From Siphonodentalium dalli (Eukaryota > Mollusca > Scaphopoda > Gadilida > Siphonodentaliidae): a DNA stretch of 64,000 nt. The notes beneath the pieces were generated by a model. It searched no databases, was not told the DNA's origin, and saw only the letters and a program-made list of their open reading frames with translations. Position numbers and translations under genes: made by a program. The stretch is from positions 65,091,031 to 65,155,030 of the forward strand of contig CP136065.1 of assembly GCA_032622095.1 (NCBI GenBank), in the 5' to 3' direction. Shown here one piece after another: positions 1 through 12,467 of this stretch. Positions within the stretch are counted from its first letter, which is position 1; each line of letters starts with the position of its first letter.

Positions 1-360
1 CGCCAACAATCTGTTTATACTTCTTTCCATTAAATGTGAATTCGTTGCCGTATAGAAGAATTTTTGCTATCTCAATGAGATTATCCCAATAGTCCAGCAA
101 GCTGCATAATATATTACCAGTTAGCATGTATAAAAGCATGCCAATTTTATAATACATGTTAAAAGGGTGTACTACACTATTTTATCACTTTCAAATGGCC
201 GGTTAAAAAAAAAAAAAAGTGTAAAAAAAAAAAAAGCCTGCCTGCCTACCTGGAAAATTTTCCCCATGTTATCGGAAACAGACATGTTTTTTTTTTTGGC
301 CTAACCACAGTCCACTATAGTATAAAATTGCCCAAAACCTGTTATTTATCAACATTTTGT

Positions 361-612
361 ACAATGAAATTTGGCTGCTTTGTCATATATCTGACGCAAA
401 AAAGCCACTTGATTTTAGAGTTATCCATCTTCATCGACTTTCATACCGCCACTAAATATTCCAGGTGGTTAAAGATAATGGATTTAAAAAATTGATATCT
501 GCTTACTCTGAATTTGATGAATGGGTTCCTCGATTTGAATAAAATATTTGTTACCCCCGAAGCCAAATAAATAGTAACTGAGGGGTGCTTAATCGGATCG
601 AGTAGCTTTAAT
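361..612. repeat. Diverged copy of the 26.2-26.6 kb foldback sequence
   Basis: The stretch with TGATTTTAGAGTTATCCATC, GGGTTCCTCGATTTGAAT and ACCCCCGAAGCCAAATAAAT shares wording and order with 26335-26580. That points to a dispersed family. Bases 1-360 show only homopolymer A and T runs. Confidence 0.5.
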
Positions 613-616
613 AGTA

Positions 617-718
617 AGGTGTGAATTGTTGAAAAGGTTGGTGTAAGGATTTATGAAAATAGCTAATCGTTATCGCCAAGGTATGGGTTAAACATCTGCC
701 GATCGTGATCGGCCTCTC
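617..718 (+). repeat. Family E right end
   Basis: GTGTGAATTGTTGAA, GGTTGGTGTAAGGATTTAT, CAAGGTATGGG and GCCGATCGTGATCGGC appear in the same order as at 32830-33590. They match 47517-47570 in reverse. The last motif can form a 7-bp stem. Only the end of the element is present here. Confidence 0.65.
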
Positions 719-1014
719 GTTTTGTACTTGGGATTGGTTTTATCGGCACCGGACATAATGTCAGGTAGAATTAATATTGAGCCAGACATTGGGGCAATTT
801 CTGCCGGACAATGTCCGTGTCCGGACGCTAATTTGCAGGCTTGGTGTTACATCGTTTTGCCGTCATCCATACGAATTTGTAACGGTTCTGTAGTAATCTG
901 TGCAACGTCTTCTATATCGGCGATGATATCGGCAAGTTTGTGATATTTTGCCGATACCGATATGTTACCGATAACAAAGTTATCGGCCCGATGCCGATTA
1001 TCGGCCCACCTCTA
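719..1014. mobile_element. Truncated hAT-like element, right terminus
   Basis: The stretch is dense in CGATA/TATCGG motifs. It ends GATTATCGGCCCACCTCTA, the reverse complement of a TAGAGGTGGGCCGATAATC end typical of hAT transposons. No matching left end is seen, so it is truncated. The 73-aa and 67-aa open frames here are not protein-like. Confidence 0.5.
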
Positions 1015-1274
1015 GTTGAAGGTTTAACCAAACCAATCCAATATGGCCTCCAGGGATATGTTTTTAAAATTTTAAAATTGGTAGAAAAGTATCAAAAACA
1101 TCACACAATGAATAGAAAACAACAATCAATGTATCATGTGTAGTTAACAACAGTATACTGGTAGCAGATTAAAAAAATATATAGCACATACTTACCAACC
1201 ACAGTCTTGACTTTGTGCGCACGTAGACAAAACAGTCAGCTAATTTCCATAAAAGTACAACAGGATTCAGGTGA

Positions 1275-1622
1275 ACTCCATAAGAAACGCTTTGTTGAGA
1301 AATCCACATTTAATAGTAACAAAACGTATTTAATTTAAATTTTCCAAAGCCAGGGTATGTGTTGTGGCTCAACTTCACCAGAAAGCAAACAGCTGGATGT
1401 GACTGTAATTGTGCAAGGTCAGATTTCCTCAGCAAGCCAGCTTATATTTTAACATGGCCAGCATGGTCCAAATCCAATCAGGATTAATCAAGAGATTACT
1501 CAATGAATTCCCACCAGCAAGTTTACAAAATTTGATCACTCGCTTCAAAAACATGAGAATTAAATCATGTTTTGTGCTGTAATATATGGATTTCTCAACA
1601 AAACGTTCTTGACAGAACTCCC
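1275..1622. repeat. Foldback (inverted repeat) of about 350 bp
   Basis: TTTGTTGAGAAATCCA near 1290 is matched in reverse by TGGATTTCTCAACAAA near 1588. GAACTCC occurs near both outer ends. It looks like a MITE with imperfect arms. Confidence 0.5.
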
Positions 1623-2198
1623 CAACCAGGATTCAGTTTTGTTTGTGGAAATTTCTCGACAACAGATCCTGCACAAGTGTGCACAAAGACAGATTTCAGT
1701 TCGGAAGAAAGTATAAAATATTTCCAATTTCTGTCACAGGTAAAGTGTTATTTACTACTTATAATATATACGTATAGTTGTTTTTGGCTTCTCATGTGAA
1801 GTTTGTGCCATTTTTTCTCTATTTAAAAAATTACCCAAATTTGAACCGGAGTCTATATTGGAGTGCTTTGGTTAAGCCTTAAACAAACGGACAGCGCCCT
1901 GCGCGCAAAATTTAAATATCTGTTGACCTGTGGTGTATCCAGTATAATATATACCGTACTAATGACAAGCCACATGTGTGATTTTAAGGGGTAATTACAT
2001 GAATGTGCGCCCGATGCCTGTTATGTCACCATCATAACGCCCAAAATCATCTCTTCCAGGGAAGGGGTGCCGCCCCTTCCAAATCCTCCCTGGCCTGGTC
2101 CTAGCTAAATCCTCAATAAAGTAATGTGCCGCCGATACATGATTGTGAATTACGTAGTTAAAAATAAAACAAATTGTGGCTTATTTTGATGACCGGCA

Positions 2199-2303
2199 CA
2201 GTAATGCTCTAAATAATCGACTCCTTAACCACAGCAGAATTATGGGTAACTTTTCAGGATTTAGTCGGAAATATGGCTTGTTGCCATTCATCGTAAAGCT
2301 CTC
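2199..2303 (+). repeat. Solo arm of the family C palindrome
   Basis: It begins CAGTAATGCTCTAAATAATC and runs through TATGGCTTGTTGCCATTCATC to AAGCTCTC, then stops at the palindrome centre. It equals one arm of the full copies at 41780, 54465 and 60309, with no second arm. Confidence 0.8.
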
Positions 2304-4433
2304 ACTTTCACCTCTACATTGTCGTTTGCCGATACTAATTGTCATGGCTGATTACGGAAGGAAAAAACTACCAGTTTCTAGTTACAGGAATCAATTTCGC
2401 CCTGGATATGCCCCCCGAGCAGGTGTCATATTCTTTCGCTTGACATAATCAAGGCTCAAAATAAAAAAAAAATTACTGCCTGTCAAAATGACAGGCACCA
2501 AATGGATGGAGCTGGTCATTTCAGAATGGTGCCTGTAAAATGTTCACAATGATGTGACATGTGTCTTACTCTCTCTGAATTCTTTACAATTTACAAATAA
2601 CCAACAGTCGATGGTCCTTTCTTATTTATGTAATCACAGGACAAATCAATGTCAAATATCATTCATACCTTTACGTGTTTAATTATTTAGTGAATAAAAT
2701 AACAAATAACGTGAATAAAATCTCAAATCAAATGGAAAATTGTCAATGTGTGACCCACTTCCAGTACAGTTAAGTTATGGCTCGCTTGCAAATTTATACA
2801 ATGATCTGGGACTTGTTTGTTTCCAATTACGAAGCCAAAAAAATTCCAGGTACATTGTAGGTAGGGGATTTTTATTTTAAACTATTTAAAGGTACGGTTG
2901 GCCTTGGCGGTGGGTATCCTGTGAAAATATTTCCACCCGTCAAAAACCGCCACAAACAGAAAGAACATCAAAATGTAGACTGACTTTGTCCGTATATAAA
3001 TAAGAAATATCGCATAAGCAGTATGTTATTCTCATATGGTTAACCATTGTTATGTAAACAAAAGCATAAAAAAGTTACTTTTCTGGTGTTTGTTTATATT
3101 ATGATGGTAAACATAAAGAGCGTTCTTTGTTGGTGAATTCCTGATATGGAACTAATAAAGAGCGTTTATGCCATTTGTGTGTGATTAGCCAGTAGCATTG
3201 TGCTATCCTCTGTAACACAATCAGGCTCTTGCTAAGGTAAAATATAGTAGGTATGTATGATAACATGCTGTTTACGCGATGGTCATGGTATATATGAACG
3301 AAACTGTATGCGTTTTAATGTTTTTCTGTCTTCGGTGTTTGGAACAATTATGAATATTTTCGACAATTAAGGCCTCACGTGCCTTTAAACTATATATAGA
3401 TCTTTAGAAACTTTTCTCACATTGTATGTGAAGCCTGTCTATGTATTTTGTGGGAAAAAACTAAATCCAGCTCGATAAAAAAGGTGACTAGTTATATCAA
3501 TGTTGACAGGACATTGGCTCCAAGGTGCCTGAGTATTACAAAATATCAGATAGATATTAAAGAGTCTTCCAAACTATTGATTAAGAAGTCACCTTGCCTC
3601 TGATCTTAGAACAACTGAGTTAAATATTATTATGAGCCAGGAAGGCTAGCTGTTATGTGATACTGGTGTGGTATGATATAAGTGACTATTTAGAGTTCAC
3701 TCCCTTGTGGTTATCCGATAATAGCATACTGTATTAAAGCATGAGTTCCCTCCCTGTATGTGAACAATATTCAACCTGGTAAAAATATCCCCACCCAACA
3801 GTTCTTGCAAAAGCTCAATGCTTGAATCCATACTAGTGTTACACATTTTAGAGACTACCTATCACTCACATTTAACGACATAATATAGAATTTGATCTTC
3901 TAGAATGAAACAATAACTTGTCATATATGTACAAACTCATTGAAATTATATTAACCAACACCCACTCACATATCAAACTGAGTCAATAAATGTATATAGG
4001 CTCAAACATGGACCGTAAGCCTAAAAGACTTCGTTTTATACTCGTTTAATGCTCCCTATTTTCGATGTATAGTCCGTTAATTTAGTGATGTTATTCAGAT
4101 TTTTCTATGTTTGTTGCCAATTGACTCCGGTTTGATGCCTTTTATGAGCATAATGTTCACACTTAATTAGGCTAATGACTCATTGAATTAAATTAAAAAC
4201 TTCAACTAATAGAAATTGGAAGATGATACTAGTAAGCATATTTTGCTTCGGACAAAATGTCGACAGATACAAAAGTGCGCCGGACGTCGGCCGTTTTTGG
4301 CTGGACATTGACTGTGACCGCGCACTTATTTTGAGCCTTGGACATAATAAAAATTCTCAGAATGCCAATTGTGGTTGATTTATGATACTCTTCATACTGC
4401 GGTTAGTCATATACATGTATTTCGAAGTTGAAG
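2304..4433. other. Non-coding stretch, nothing recognised
   Basis: AT-rich sequence with stop codons in all frames and no repeat family recognised by eye. I looked for the missing RPL18 N-terminal exon here and did not find it. Confidence 0.5.
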
Positions 4434-4764
4434 TGGTCGCTCACCAGATTTTTTGTGATAAAGTTACCCAGGTTCCCGAAATTGTGATAAAGGTCTCCAG
4501 GTTTAAAGTTACCCAGGTTAAGCAAATCTTACAATATGAACGAGATTTTAAAATGACAGGGAAATACTTTTCTGATTTGGAAAGTTACAGCCCTGAATGA
4601 TTATAAATTAAGACATTTTAGTACTTAAGGAAAAATATTTGGTTGCTACATACAGAATTTATTAACCTGGGTAACTTTATCACAATTCCGTCCAACCTGG
4701 ATAGCTTGATCACACTTTCGGGAACCTGGGTAACTTTATCACAAAAAAACCTGTGAGAGTGACC
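4434..4764. repeat. Foldback element with ~45-bp arms
   Basis: The left arm contains TTTTTGTGATAAAGTTACCC and AGGTTCCCGAAA. The right arm contains TTTCGGGAACCT, GGGTAACTTTATCACAAAAA and GAGAGTGACC. Outer ends GTCGCTCACC and GAGAGTGACC also pair roughly. MITE-like; target duplication not resolved. Confidence 0.65.
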
Positions 4765-5186
4765 AATGAATGGGATTATAATTTTAGTTATTTTTTTACT
4801 GTGCAGTTCTCTGCAAGCTCTTCTACAGCCAAATCGATTTCATTTCTCTCAGACAGTTGCGTCCCAAATCAAATTAAATATTTACAATTGAGCCTAGTTC
4901 AGACTAGGTTTTCTATGAAGTGGTACGTTCTGACTATTTGCATGATATTTTCGGTGATTTTAGTGAAATGGTACATTCTTCCAGTTAGCATAGCATCTGA
5001 ATACTAACTTATAATCAGTTTCATGCACCTGAACAAGTCCATAATATGTCTTTAATATGCATGATCTCTAGATTGGAGGCAGCGCAAATTTCTCAGAATT
5101 TTTTTAAATAACATGGCCGCCTAGGCCATCTTGTTGGCAAATTTACTACCGCTACTTACCTTCAAAACCTTAATTTTTTTTTTCAG

Positions 5187-5294
5187 TTGTACAGGTTTCT
5201 AGCAAGACGTACAAATGCTAAGTTCAACAAGATTGTTCTCAAGAGAATGTTCATGAGCAAGACCAATCGTCCTCCAATCTCCCTGGCAAGAGTG
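5187..5294 (+). CDS. RPL18: Ribosomal protein eL18 (RPL18), exon encoding about residues 31-66, partial gene
   Basis: eL18 is a structural protein of the large cytosolic ribosomal subunit. This exon starts after a T-rich tract ending in CAG and reads [17 protein letters not shown], continuing through [14 protein letters not shown]. Both segments are hallmarks of eL18. It is 108 bases (36 codons), closed at both ends in phase 0, with donor GTGAGT at 5295. A 208-aa open frame on the opposite strand across this exon (5183-5809) is an antisense shadow. The upstream exon or exons with the start codon are not visible in the window. Identification is secure because the reading frame continues conserved eL18 sequence through four further exons. 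Confidence 0.95.
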
Positions 5295-5514
5295 GTGAGT
5301 ATATAGAGTAGCACCCAATCAACTGATGAGTTAATGTTGATTTTGAACCTTTGCCACAATTTTAAAATGGTTTTGTTGAAACCAATTTCAAGTGATGACT
5401 CCCAGATAATCCATTTTCTGACCTCAATGTCATCAGTTGGCCCACTCCACAGTAGTGTTGGGAGGTTGTGGAATATACATTTCAGTTTTGATTTTTTTTT
5501 TGGTTGAAAACAAG

Positions 5515-6787
5515 TAGGGCTGCAACGATACACTTTGATAAAATACGCAGGGACCAGTCTAGGCCTGATTTTCAGGACGAAGTGACTTCGCCCTGTCACA
5601 AAAATAGGGCGAAGTGGGTGTTCTCCAGGGGTGAAATGCGTTGGCAAAATTGAAATCGGCCCGCACTGTAGTCGCCTATATAACGAAAAAAGGAGATATG
5701 TAATATTTAAATTAAAATTAGGCCTAAAAAAAAAAATACCTGTGTTTGGGGTCACCCGACCGTGCCTAATAAAACCATGCGACCCTAAACTTTTTATTGA
5801 GATTTCCAAAAATTTTGATTTCCAATCTTACATCTTTTATATACGGCTTTGTCTACTCCATCCAGAGGTTGCTCTGTATAATGTGAGCGTGCAGAAGAAG
5901 AAGTTTAACAAAGTTCAATGCGCGCGAATGGATGTAAACATTTAAAACAAAATGGCGGAGTCAGAGACTCCAACTCCGATGTTGCTAATTGCGGTCGACA
6001 TCGAAAGGTACCCCCACCAGAGTGGGGCACATCATTTGAAACTGTTCCAACGGTGCTATGACCGTCCGGGATGTGTTGGACGCCACGAATAGTGCATTGA
6101 AGCACAATTGCACCGCCCACATTCGTGGCTTGACACAACATTCACCAAATTCCCGAGAAGTCATGGAATTAGAAGTTCCGTTCGAGTGTCCTCTAAATTT
6201 ACTTGAGGAAAAGTTTTCGGTTCGTAAATTCAAAATATCTTTTATAAATGCCACGGAGGAAGAGAAACCGAGTGGGGAGTCTAGTCAGTCAACACATTCA
6301 AAGCAAAATGCCTTCCATTTGATGATGGGGCCGAATTCTGTCACAACCATCCCGGATTCAACTTTAAAAAAATCGTCCAGGTGCGTTTAAAAATAAATAG
6401 CCTAGCCTATTCATTTTGTTGTTCAAACTCACACAATCAATGCCAAAAATATATTTTAAAACATGAATAGGCCGACATACATAGGCACTGCTGCACAGAG
6501 TGCACTTCATTATTCCAGCCCAATGTTAGGACTAACTGTCCAGTGCCGTATTTGGTAGACATGCTTCGATTGACACAACATCGCAACATATTCATTGTGT
6601 TCAAACGGAGATAAAGTGTTTGTGTGAGCATGTAAGATTGGTCATCAGTCGAAAACACTTTACCTGTTGCGATATTATTCAACTGCCGATATACCATGAA
6701 GAAAATAATGCGGGCAGTGTAAGACAGTGTTGGTTATTAATTTAATACCGCGGTTTTGGCGATTAATCAAAATACTGTACAACCCTA
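5515..6787. mobile_element. Possible degenerate hAT-like element in RPL18 intron 1
   Basis: The left edge TAGGGCTGCAACGATAC and the right edge TACTGTACAACCCTA resemble hAT ends (TAGGG, then TGNAACG). A CCGCGGTTTT stretch lies just inside the right end. I could not see an 8-bp target duplication, and the two ends pair only partly, so they may belong to different elements. Between them lie the unidentified frames around 5952-6390. Confidence 0.4.
6058..6390 (+). CDS. Unidentified 110-codon open frame in intron 1, possibly transposon-derived
   Basis: I do not recognise this product. The frame starts ATG at 6058 after an in-frame stop. It encodes a non-repetitive, mixed-composition peptide with a VRDVLDA start and a VPFECPLNLLEEKFSVRKFK segment. 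It lies between two hAT-like ends (5515 and 6787), in a locally GC- and CpG-richer stretch. An ATGGCGGAG in good start context at 5952 opens a different 46-codon frame, so the locus may be frame-shifted or have an exon boundary (AG followed by GTGCGT at 6379-6386). It could be the 5' end of a decayed transposase or a chance frame. Confidence 0.25.
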   Translation: MTVRDVLDATNSALKHNCTAHIRGLTQHSPNSREVMELEVPFECPLNLLEEKFSVRKFKISFINATEEEKPSGESSQSTHSKQNAFHLMMGPNSVTTIPDSTLKKSSRCV

Positions 6788-9700
6788 CCCTGTAAGGTTG
6801 GATATGTTGGCCCACCCCGCGATGTTGCTAAGGTTGGATATGTTGGCGCTCCCAATCGGTGTTGTATTAAAGGTTGGATATTGTTTGCCTGCCCTGTTGT
6901 GCTGTAAGGTTGGATATGATGACACCCAGATAATCCATTCTCTGACCTCACTGTCATCAGTTGGCACACCCCGCGGTGTTGTAAGGTTGGCATTTTGTTG
7001 ACCGTTCCATTGAGGTACTCTCGGTGATCTGTTGACATTTTGTCAGTCTTCGCTGACTTTTGATTCGTGGTGGGGAGTTTATCTCCCGTGCAGAACATCT
7101 GGCTCTGATCTAAATTCTTCAGCATTAATAATTTTCGTGTTTATGTAATCTGGCTACAGACTGTTGAAATCACATCCTGAATTCCTACCCCATGCATTCC
7201 AGGGAATCTATTTTTTTTTATTTATTAGTAATTGGACACTGCAAGCTAACTAGAAAATTGATATAGTCAACACTCTGCAAACATCATCTGTCCCCATATA
7301 CTGCATCAGTGGTTGAATCTGGAATGAAACAAAACATTGAAAACAATTGACTTATCTTGATAATAAGGTTAACTAATAAGTACTAGTAGACGGAAATTTT
7401 AGACACTTTGAATGGAGGCATGCAGAACCGAGTTTTTGATATGTTGGCACGCCCCTCGGTGTTGTAAGGTTGAATATTTTGGCACACCCCGTGGTGTTGT
7501 AAGGTTGGATATGTTGGCACACCCGTGGTGTTGTAATGTTGGATATGTTGGCATGCCCCGCGATGTTGTAAGGTTGGATATGTTGGCATGTCCCTTGGTG
7601 GTGTAAGGTTAGATATGTTGGTCTGCCCCGCGGTGTTGTGAGGTTGGATATGATGACACCCAGATAATCCATTCTCTGACCTCACGGTCATCAGTTGGCG
7701 CACCCCACAGTGTTGTAAGGTTGGCATTTTGTTGACCGTTCCATTGAGGTATTCTCAGTGGTCTGTTGACATTTTGTCAGTCTTCGCTGACTTTTGATAC
7801 GTGGTGGGGAGTTTGTCTCCCGTGCAGAACATCTGGCTCTGATCTCAATTCTTCAGCAAAACTCAATACTCTCGGGATCCAAATAAACGTACCCGTACAT
7901 TTATTATTTTTGCTAAGTTTTTCACACCCCATACGACGCTTATTTGGACCCCTACGTTTATTAATTTTTGGGCATTAAAAATGGCATATTGTGGAATTTA
8001 TGTTGAAGAAAAATAAATCGGAAGAATAGCTGACAATACCAGCAGATAGCGGTACTTAAAATAACACACTTCGTACGATCAGCCCCTCGACCCAAATTAA
8101 AATCGACTGACATTTGATGAAACTTGAAAGGGAATATCGGGGAGAAACTGAAGTGACATGTAATCATGCTGACTCAAACAACAGTTACCATGTAGCCAAC
8201 GATGTAGATTGCTACACAGTCATCATGCCCCAATTTCTGAATAATGCTGACGTAATTTGCGTGCACCTGGCATTTTGAGAGATGCAGATGCGCGCAAAAA
8301 TAACCGTGATTAAAAAGTTCCCAATCGGGGTTTTCATTCACTTTTTTTGTGGCAATGTACGTAACAGTACTGTATGGATATATTTTATTTTTTTTCAAAA
8401 CGCAAGCACGTTGACTAGTTCTCCAATTTTTATATTCCATGCCGTATACTGCAGAGTTAATTTTCTAACAATGATGGCTAAACATGCCTCAGGAATACGG
8501 ACACATGCATGCATGACATAATGACCGCATTTTGTGCGTGAGAGATTTCCCCAAATTACCAGGGCTAGAGCGGTTTTCATAAACTTGTCAGCATGATAAT
8601 TTGTATTCTAATATCTTATCTAAAGGAATGTTGGTACGGTACTTAATCTTAATAATAAAAATTTGTAAATACTACTGTAGTATAAAATGATGGTTTCTTC
8701 TTCCGCTTTTGGGTATATTTTTACTATTGGTACAAGTTCCTGTGAAGTACATGTGTGTACTAGTATTACATGTAATGCGAAATATGAAAATAGTCATCAA
8801 ATTTCCCACCCCTACTTTTATTCCGCCCCTACTCTTATTTGATTTTTGGATATTTTCCACCCCCTACTTTTATTCCGCACCCTTCTTTTATTTGGATCCC
8901 GAGAGTAATATGTATCCAAATTTCCATCTGCTTGTAATAATTTTCTTATTATGTAATATGTCTTATCCATTTTTTGTTTTCCGCACCTTATTTGCATTGT
9001 CTGTACCATGGCTACTAGTACAAACTCTTGAAATTATGTCCTGACATCCTACCCCAGGCATACCAGGGAATCCATTTAAAATTGTTTTATCTAATAATAA
9101 TTGGACGTTGCATGCAAAATAGAAATTTTTTAATAGTCTTCTTTCCCAATATACCCTGCTGGACAAAACAAGTCTCCACTGTCATAAAATCAAGGTGTCA
9201 TAATCCATCAAGGTCAACTGCAGTTACAAACACTGACACTGCGTCTGAACGGCAAGTACACCGCTGTGGCAATGGACACTTGTATTGTCCAACGGGGTAC
9301 TGTGTCAATGGAATGAATGAGGAATGAAACAAAACAATTTAATTGTCTTGACAATTAGGCTACCGCTATAATCAAAGTAATTGACTTGAAAAACGGGCTG
9401 ATACACACTCTGTCGGTGTTGTAAGGTTGAAATGTTGGCATGCCCCGGCCCCGCGGTATTGTAAGGATATGATGACACCCAGATAATCCATTCTCTGACC
9501 TCACGGTCATCAGTTGGCACACCCCGCGGTGTGGATACCTTCCTGTCGCCCAGTACTCTATTCTCTTAACCTCACAGGTCATCAATAAGCACACCCCACA
9601 GTTTTGCAAGATTGGATATGTTGGCACACCCCGCGATGTTGTAAGGTTGGATATGTTTGCACACCCCGCGATGTAAGGTTGGATATGTTGGCATACCCCT

Positions 9701-12310
9701 CGTTTGTGTAAGGTTAGATATGTTGTTCTGCCCCGCAGTGTTGTAAGGTTGGATATGTTGGCATGTCCCTTGGTGGTGTAAGGTTAGATATGTTGTTCTG
9801 CCCGCAGTGTTGTAAGGTTGGATATGATGACACCCAGATAATCCATTCTCTGACATCGCGGTCATCAGTTGGCGCACCCCGCGGTGTTGTAAGGTTGGCA
9901 TTTTATTGACCATTCCATTGAGGTATTCTCAGTGGTCTGTTGACATTTTGTCAGTCTTCGCTGACTTTTGATTCGTGTTGGGGAGTTTATCTCCCATGCT
10001 GAATATCTGGCTCTGATCTCCTTCTTCTGCAAAACTCAGTATGTATCCAAATTTCCATATATATGCCCCTTTATATAATGAAACAAAACAATTTAATTAT
10101 CTTGATTATTAGATTATCTAACAAGTACTAGGAGACGGCAATTTCAGACACTTTGAACGGAGGCATGCAGAACCGAGTTTGTTGGCACGACCCAGTGATG
10201 TAAGGTTGGATATGTTGGCACTCCCCCTTGGTGTTGTAAGGTTGGATATGTTGGCATGCCCCGCGATGTTGTAAGGCTGGATATGTTGGCATGCCCCTCA
10301 GTGTAAGGTTAGATATGTTGGTCCGTCCCGCAGTGTTGTAAGGTTGGATATGTTGGCATGCCCCTCGGTGTAAGGTTAGATATGTTGGTCCGCCCCGCAT
10401 TGTTGTAAGGCTGGATATGTTGGCATTCCCCTCGTTTGTGTAAGGTTAGATATGTTGTTCTGCCCCGCAGTGTTGTAAGGTTGGATATGATGACACCCAG
10501 ATAATCCATTCTCTGACATCACGGTCAACAGTAGGCGCACCCCGCGGTGTTGTAAGGTTGGCATTTTATTGACCGTTCCATTGAGGTATTCTCAGTGGTC
10601 TGTTGACATTTTGTCAGTCTTCGCTGACTTTTGATTCGTGTTGGGGAGTTTATCTCCCATGCTGAATATCTGGCTCTGATCTCCTTCTTCTGCAAAACTC
10701 AGTATGTATCCAAATTTTCATATATATGCCCCTTTATATAATGAAACAAAACAATTTAATTTTCTTGATAATTAGATTATCTAACAAGTACTAGGAGACG
10801 GCAATTTCAGACACTTTGAACGGAGGCATGCAGAACCGAGTTTGTTGGCACGACCCAGTGATGTAAGGTTGGATATGTTGGCACTCCCCCTTGGTGTTGT
10901 AAGGTTGGATATGTTGGCACACCCCGCGATGTTGTAAGGTTGGATATGTTGGCATACCCCTCGTTTGTGTAAGGTTAGATATGTTGTTCTGCCCCGCAGT
11001 GTTGTAAGGTTGGATATGTTGGCATGTCCCTTGGTGGTGTAAGGTTAGATATGTTGTTCTGCCCCGCAGTGTTGTAAGGTTGGATATGATGACACCCAGA
11101 TAATCCATTCTCTGACATCGCGGTCATCAGTTGGCGCACCCCGCGGTGTTGTAAGGTTGGCATTTTATTGACCATTCCATTGAGGTATTCTCAGTGGTCT
11201 GTTGACATTTTGTCAGTCTTCGCTGACTTTTGATTCGTGTTGGGGAGTTTATCTCCCATGCTGAATATCTGGCTCTGATCTCCTTCTTCTGCAAAACTCA
11301 GTATGTATCCAAATTTCCATATATATGCCCCTTTATATAATGAAACAAAACAATTTAATTATCAAGATAATTAGATTCTCTAACAAGTACTAGGAGACGG
11401 CAATTTCAGACACTTTGAACGGAGGCATGCAGAACCGAGTTTGTTGGCACGACCCAGTGATGTAAGGTTGGATATGTTGGCACTCCCCCTTGGTGTTGTA
11501 AGGCTGGATATGTTGGCATGCCCCTCGGTGTAAGGTTAGATATGTTGGTCCGTCCCGCAGTGTTGTAAGGTTGGATATGTTGGCATGCCCCTCGGTGGTG
11601 TAAGGTTAGATATGTTGGTCCGCCCCGCAGTGTTGTAAGGCTGGATATGTTGGCATGCCCCTCGTTGGTGTAAGGTTAGATATGTTGGTCCGCCCCGCAG
11701 TGTTGTAAGGTTGAATATGTTGGCGTGCCCCGTTGGTGTTGTATTAAAGGTTGGATATGTTGGACACCCAGATAATCCATTCTCTGACCTCACGATCATC
11801 AGTTGGCGCACCCCGCGGTGTTGTAAGGTTGGCTGTGTCAATGGAATGAATGAGGAATCAAGAATGAAAAAAAAAATTTAATTGTCTTGATAATTAGGCT
11901 ACCGCTATAATCAAAGTAATTGACTTGAAAAACGGGCTGACACACCCTCTGTCGTTGTAAGGTTGAAATGTTGGCATACCCCGGCCCGCGGTGTTGTAAG
12001 GATATGATGACACCCAGATAATCCATTCTCTGACCTCACGGTCATCAGTTGGCACACCCCGCGGTGTGGATACCTTCCTGTCGCCCAGTACTCTATTCTC
12101 TAACCTCACAGGTCATCAGTAAGCACACTCCACAGTGTTGTAAGGTTGGATATGTTGGCATACCCCTTGGTGGTGTAAGGTTAGATATGTTGTTCTGCCC
12201 CGCAGTATGTATAAAGGTTGGATATGATGACACCCAGATAATCCATTCTCTGACATCACGGTCATCAGTTGGCGCACCCCACGGTGTTGTAAGGTTGGCA
12301 TTTTGTTGAC
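6788..12310. repeat. 35-bp minisatellite in higher-order repeat units
   Basis: The base unit is about 35 bp: TTGTAAGGTTGGATATGTTG followed by GCA, a C-rich CCCC tract and GGTG. Runs of it (about 6781-6915, 7435-7650, 9413-9830, 10165-10490, 10845-11090, 11445-11765, 12130-12230) alternate with a conserved block. The block contains GACACCCAGATAATCCATTC, TTGACCGTTCCATTGAGGTA and GTCTTCGCTGAC. Copies of the block tail at about 9895, 10555 and 11155 give higher-order spacing of 660 and 600 bases. Because 35 is not a multiple of 3, the three reading frames recur in turn, so the many 60-130-aa minus-strand frames (YPTLQH, HIQPYNT, NISNLT) are artefacts. Confidence 0.9.
7960..9020. other. Spacer inside the satellite region, nothing recognised
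   Basis: Non-repetitive AT-rich sequence between the 7.4-7.8 kb and 9.4 kb arrays. Short open frames exist on both strands, but none has protein-like features or splice support. Confidence 0.45.
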
Positions 12311-12467
12311 CGTTCCATTGAGGTATTCTCAGTGGTCTGTTGACATTTTGTCAGTTTTCGCTGACTTTTTGATTCGTGTTGGGGAGTTTATCTCCCATGC
12401 TGAATATCTGGCTCTGATCTCCTTCTTCTGCAAAACTCAGCATGTATCCAAATTTCCATATATATGC
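12311..12467. repeat. Satellite higher-order unit, left part, split by a hAT insertion
   Basis: The unit continues from 12294 through GTCAGTTTTCGCTGAC to TTTCCATATATATGC. It then breaks at 12467 and resumes at 13575. Other copies of the unit (for example 11310-11345) are uninterrupted at this point. Confidence 0.85.

Noticed and set aside
4010-4040. GACCGTAAGCC considered as the missing RPL18 N-terminal exon (DRK motif)
   Set aside because: The following residues do not match the eL18 N-terminus and no acceptor/donor pair frames it.
5183-5809. 208-aa minus-strand open frame
   Set aside because: It is antisense to the first visible RPL18 exon and runs into intron and possible transposon sequence; it has no protein-like motif.
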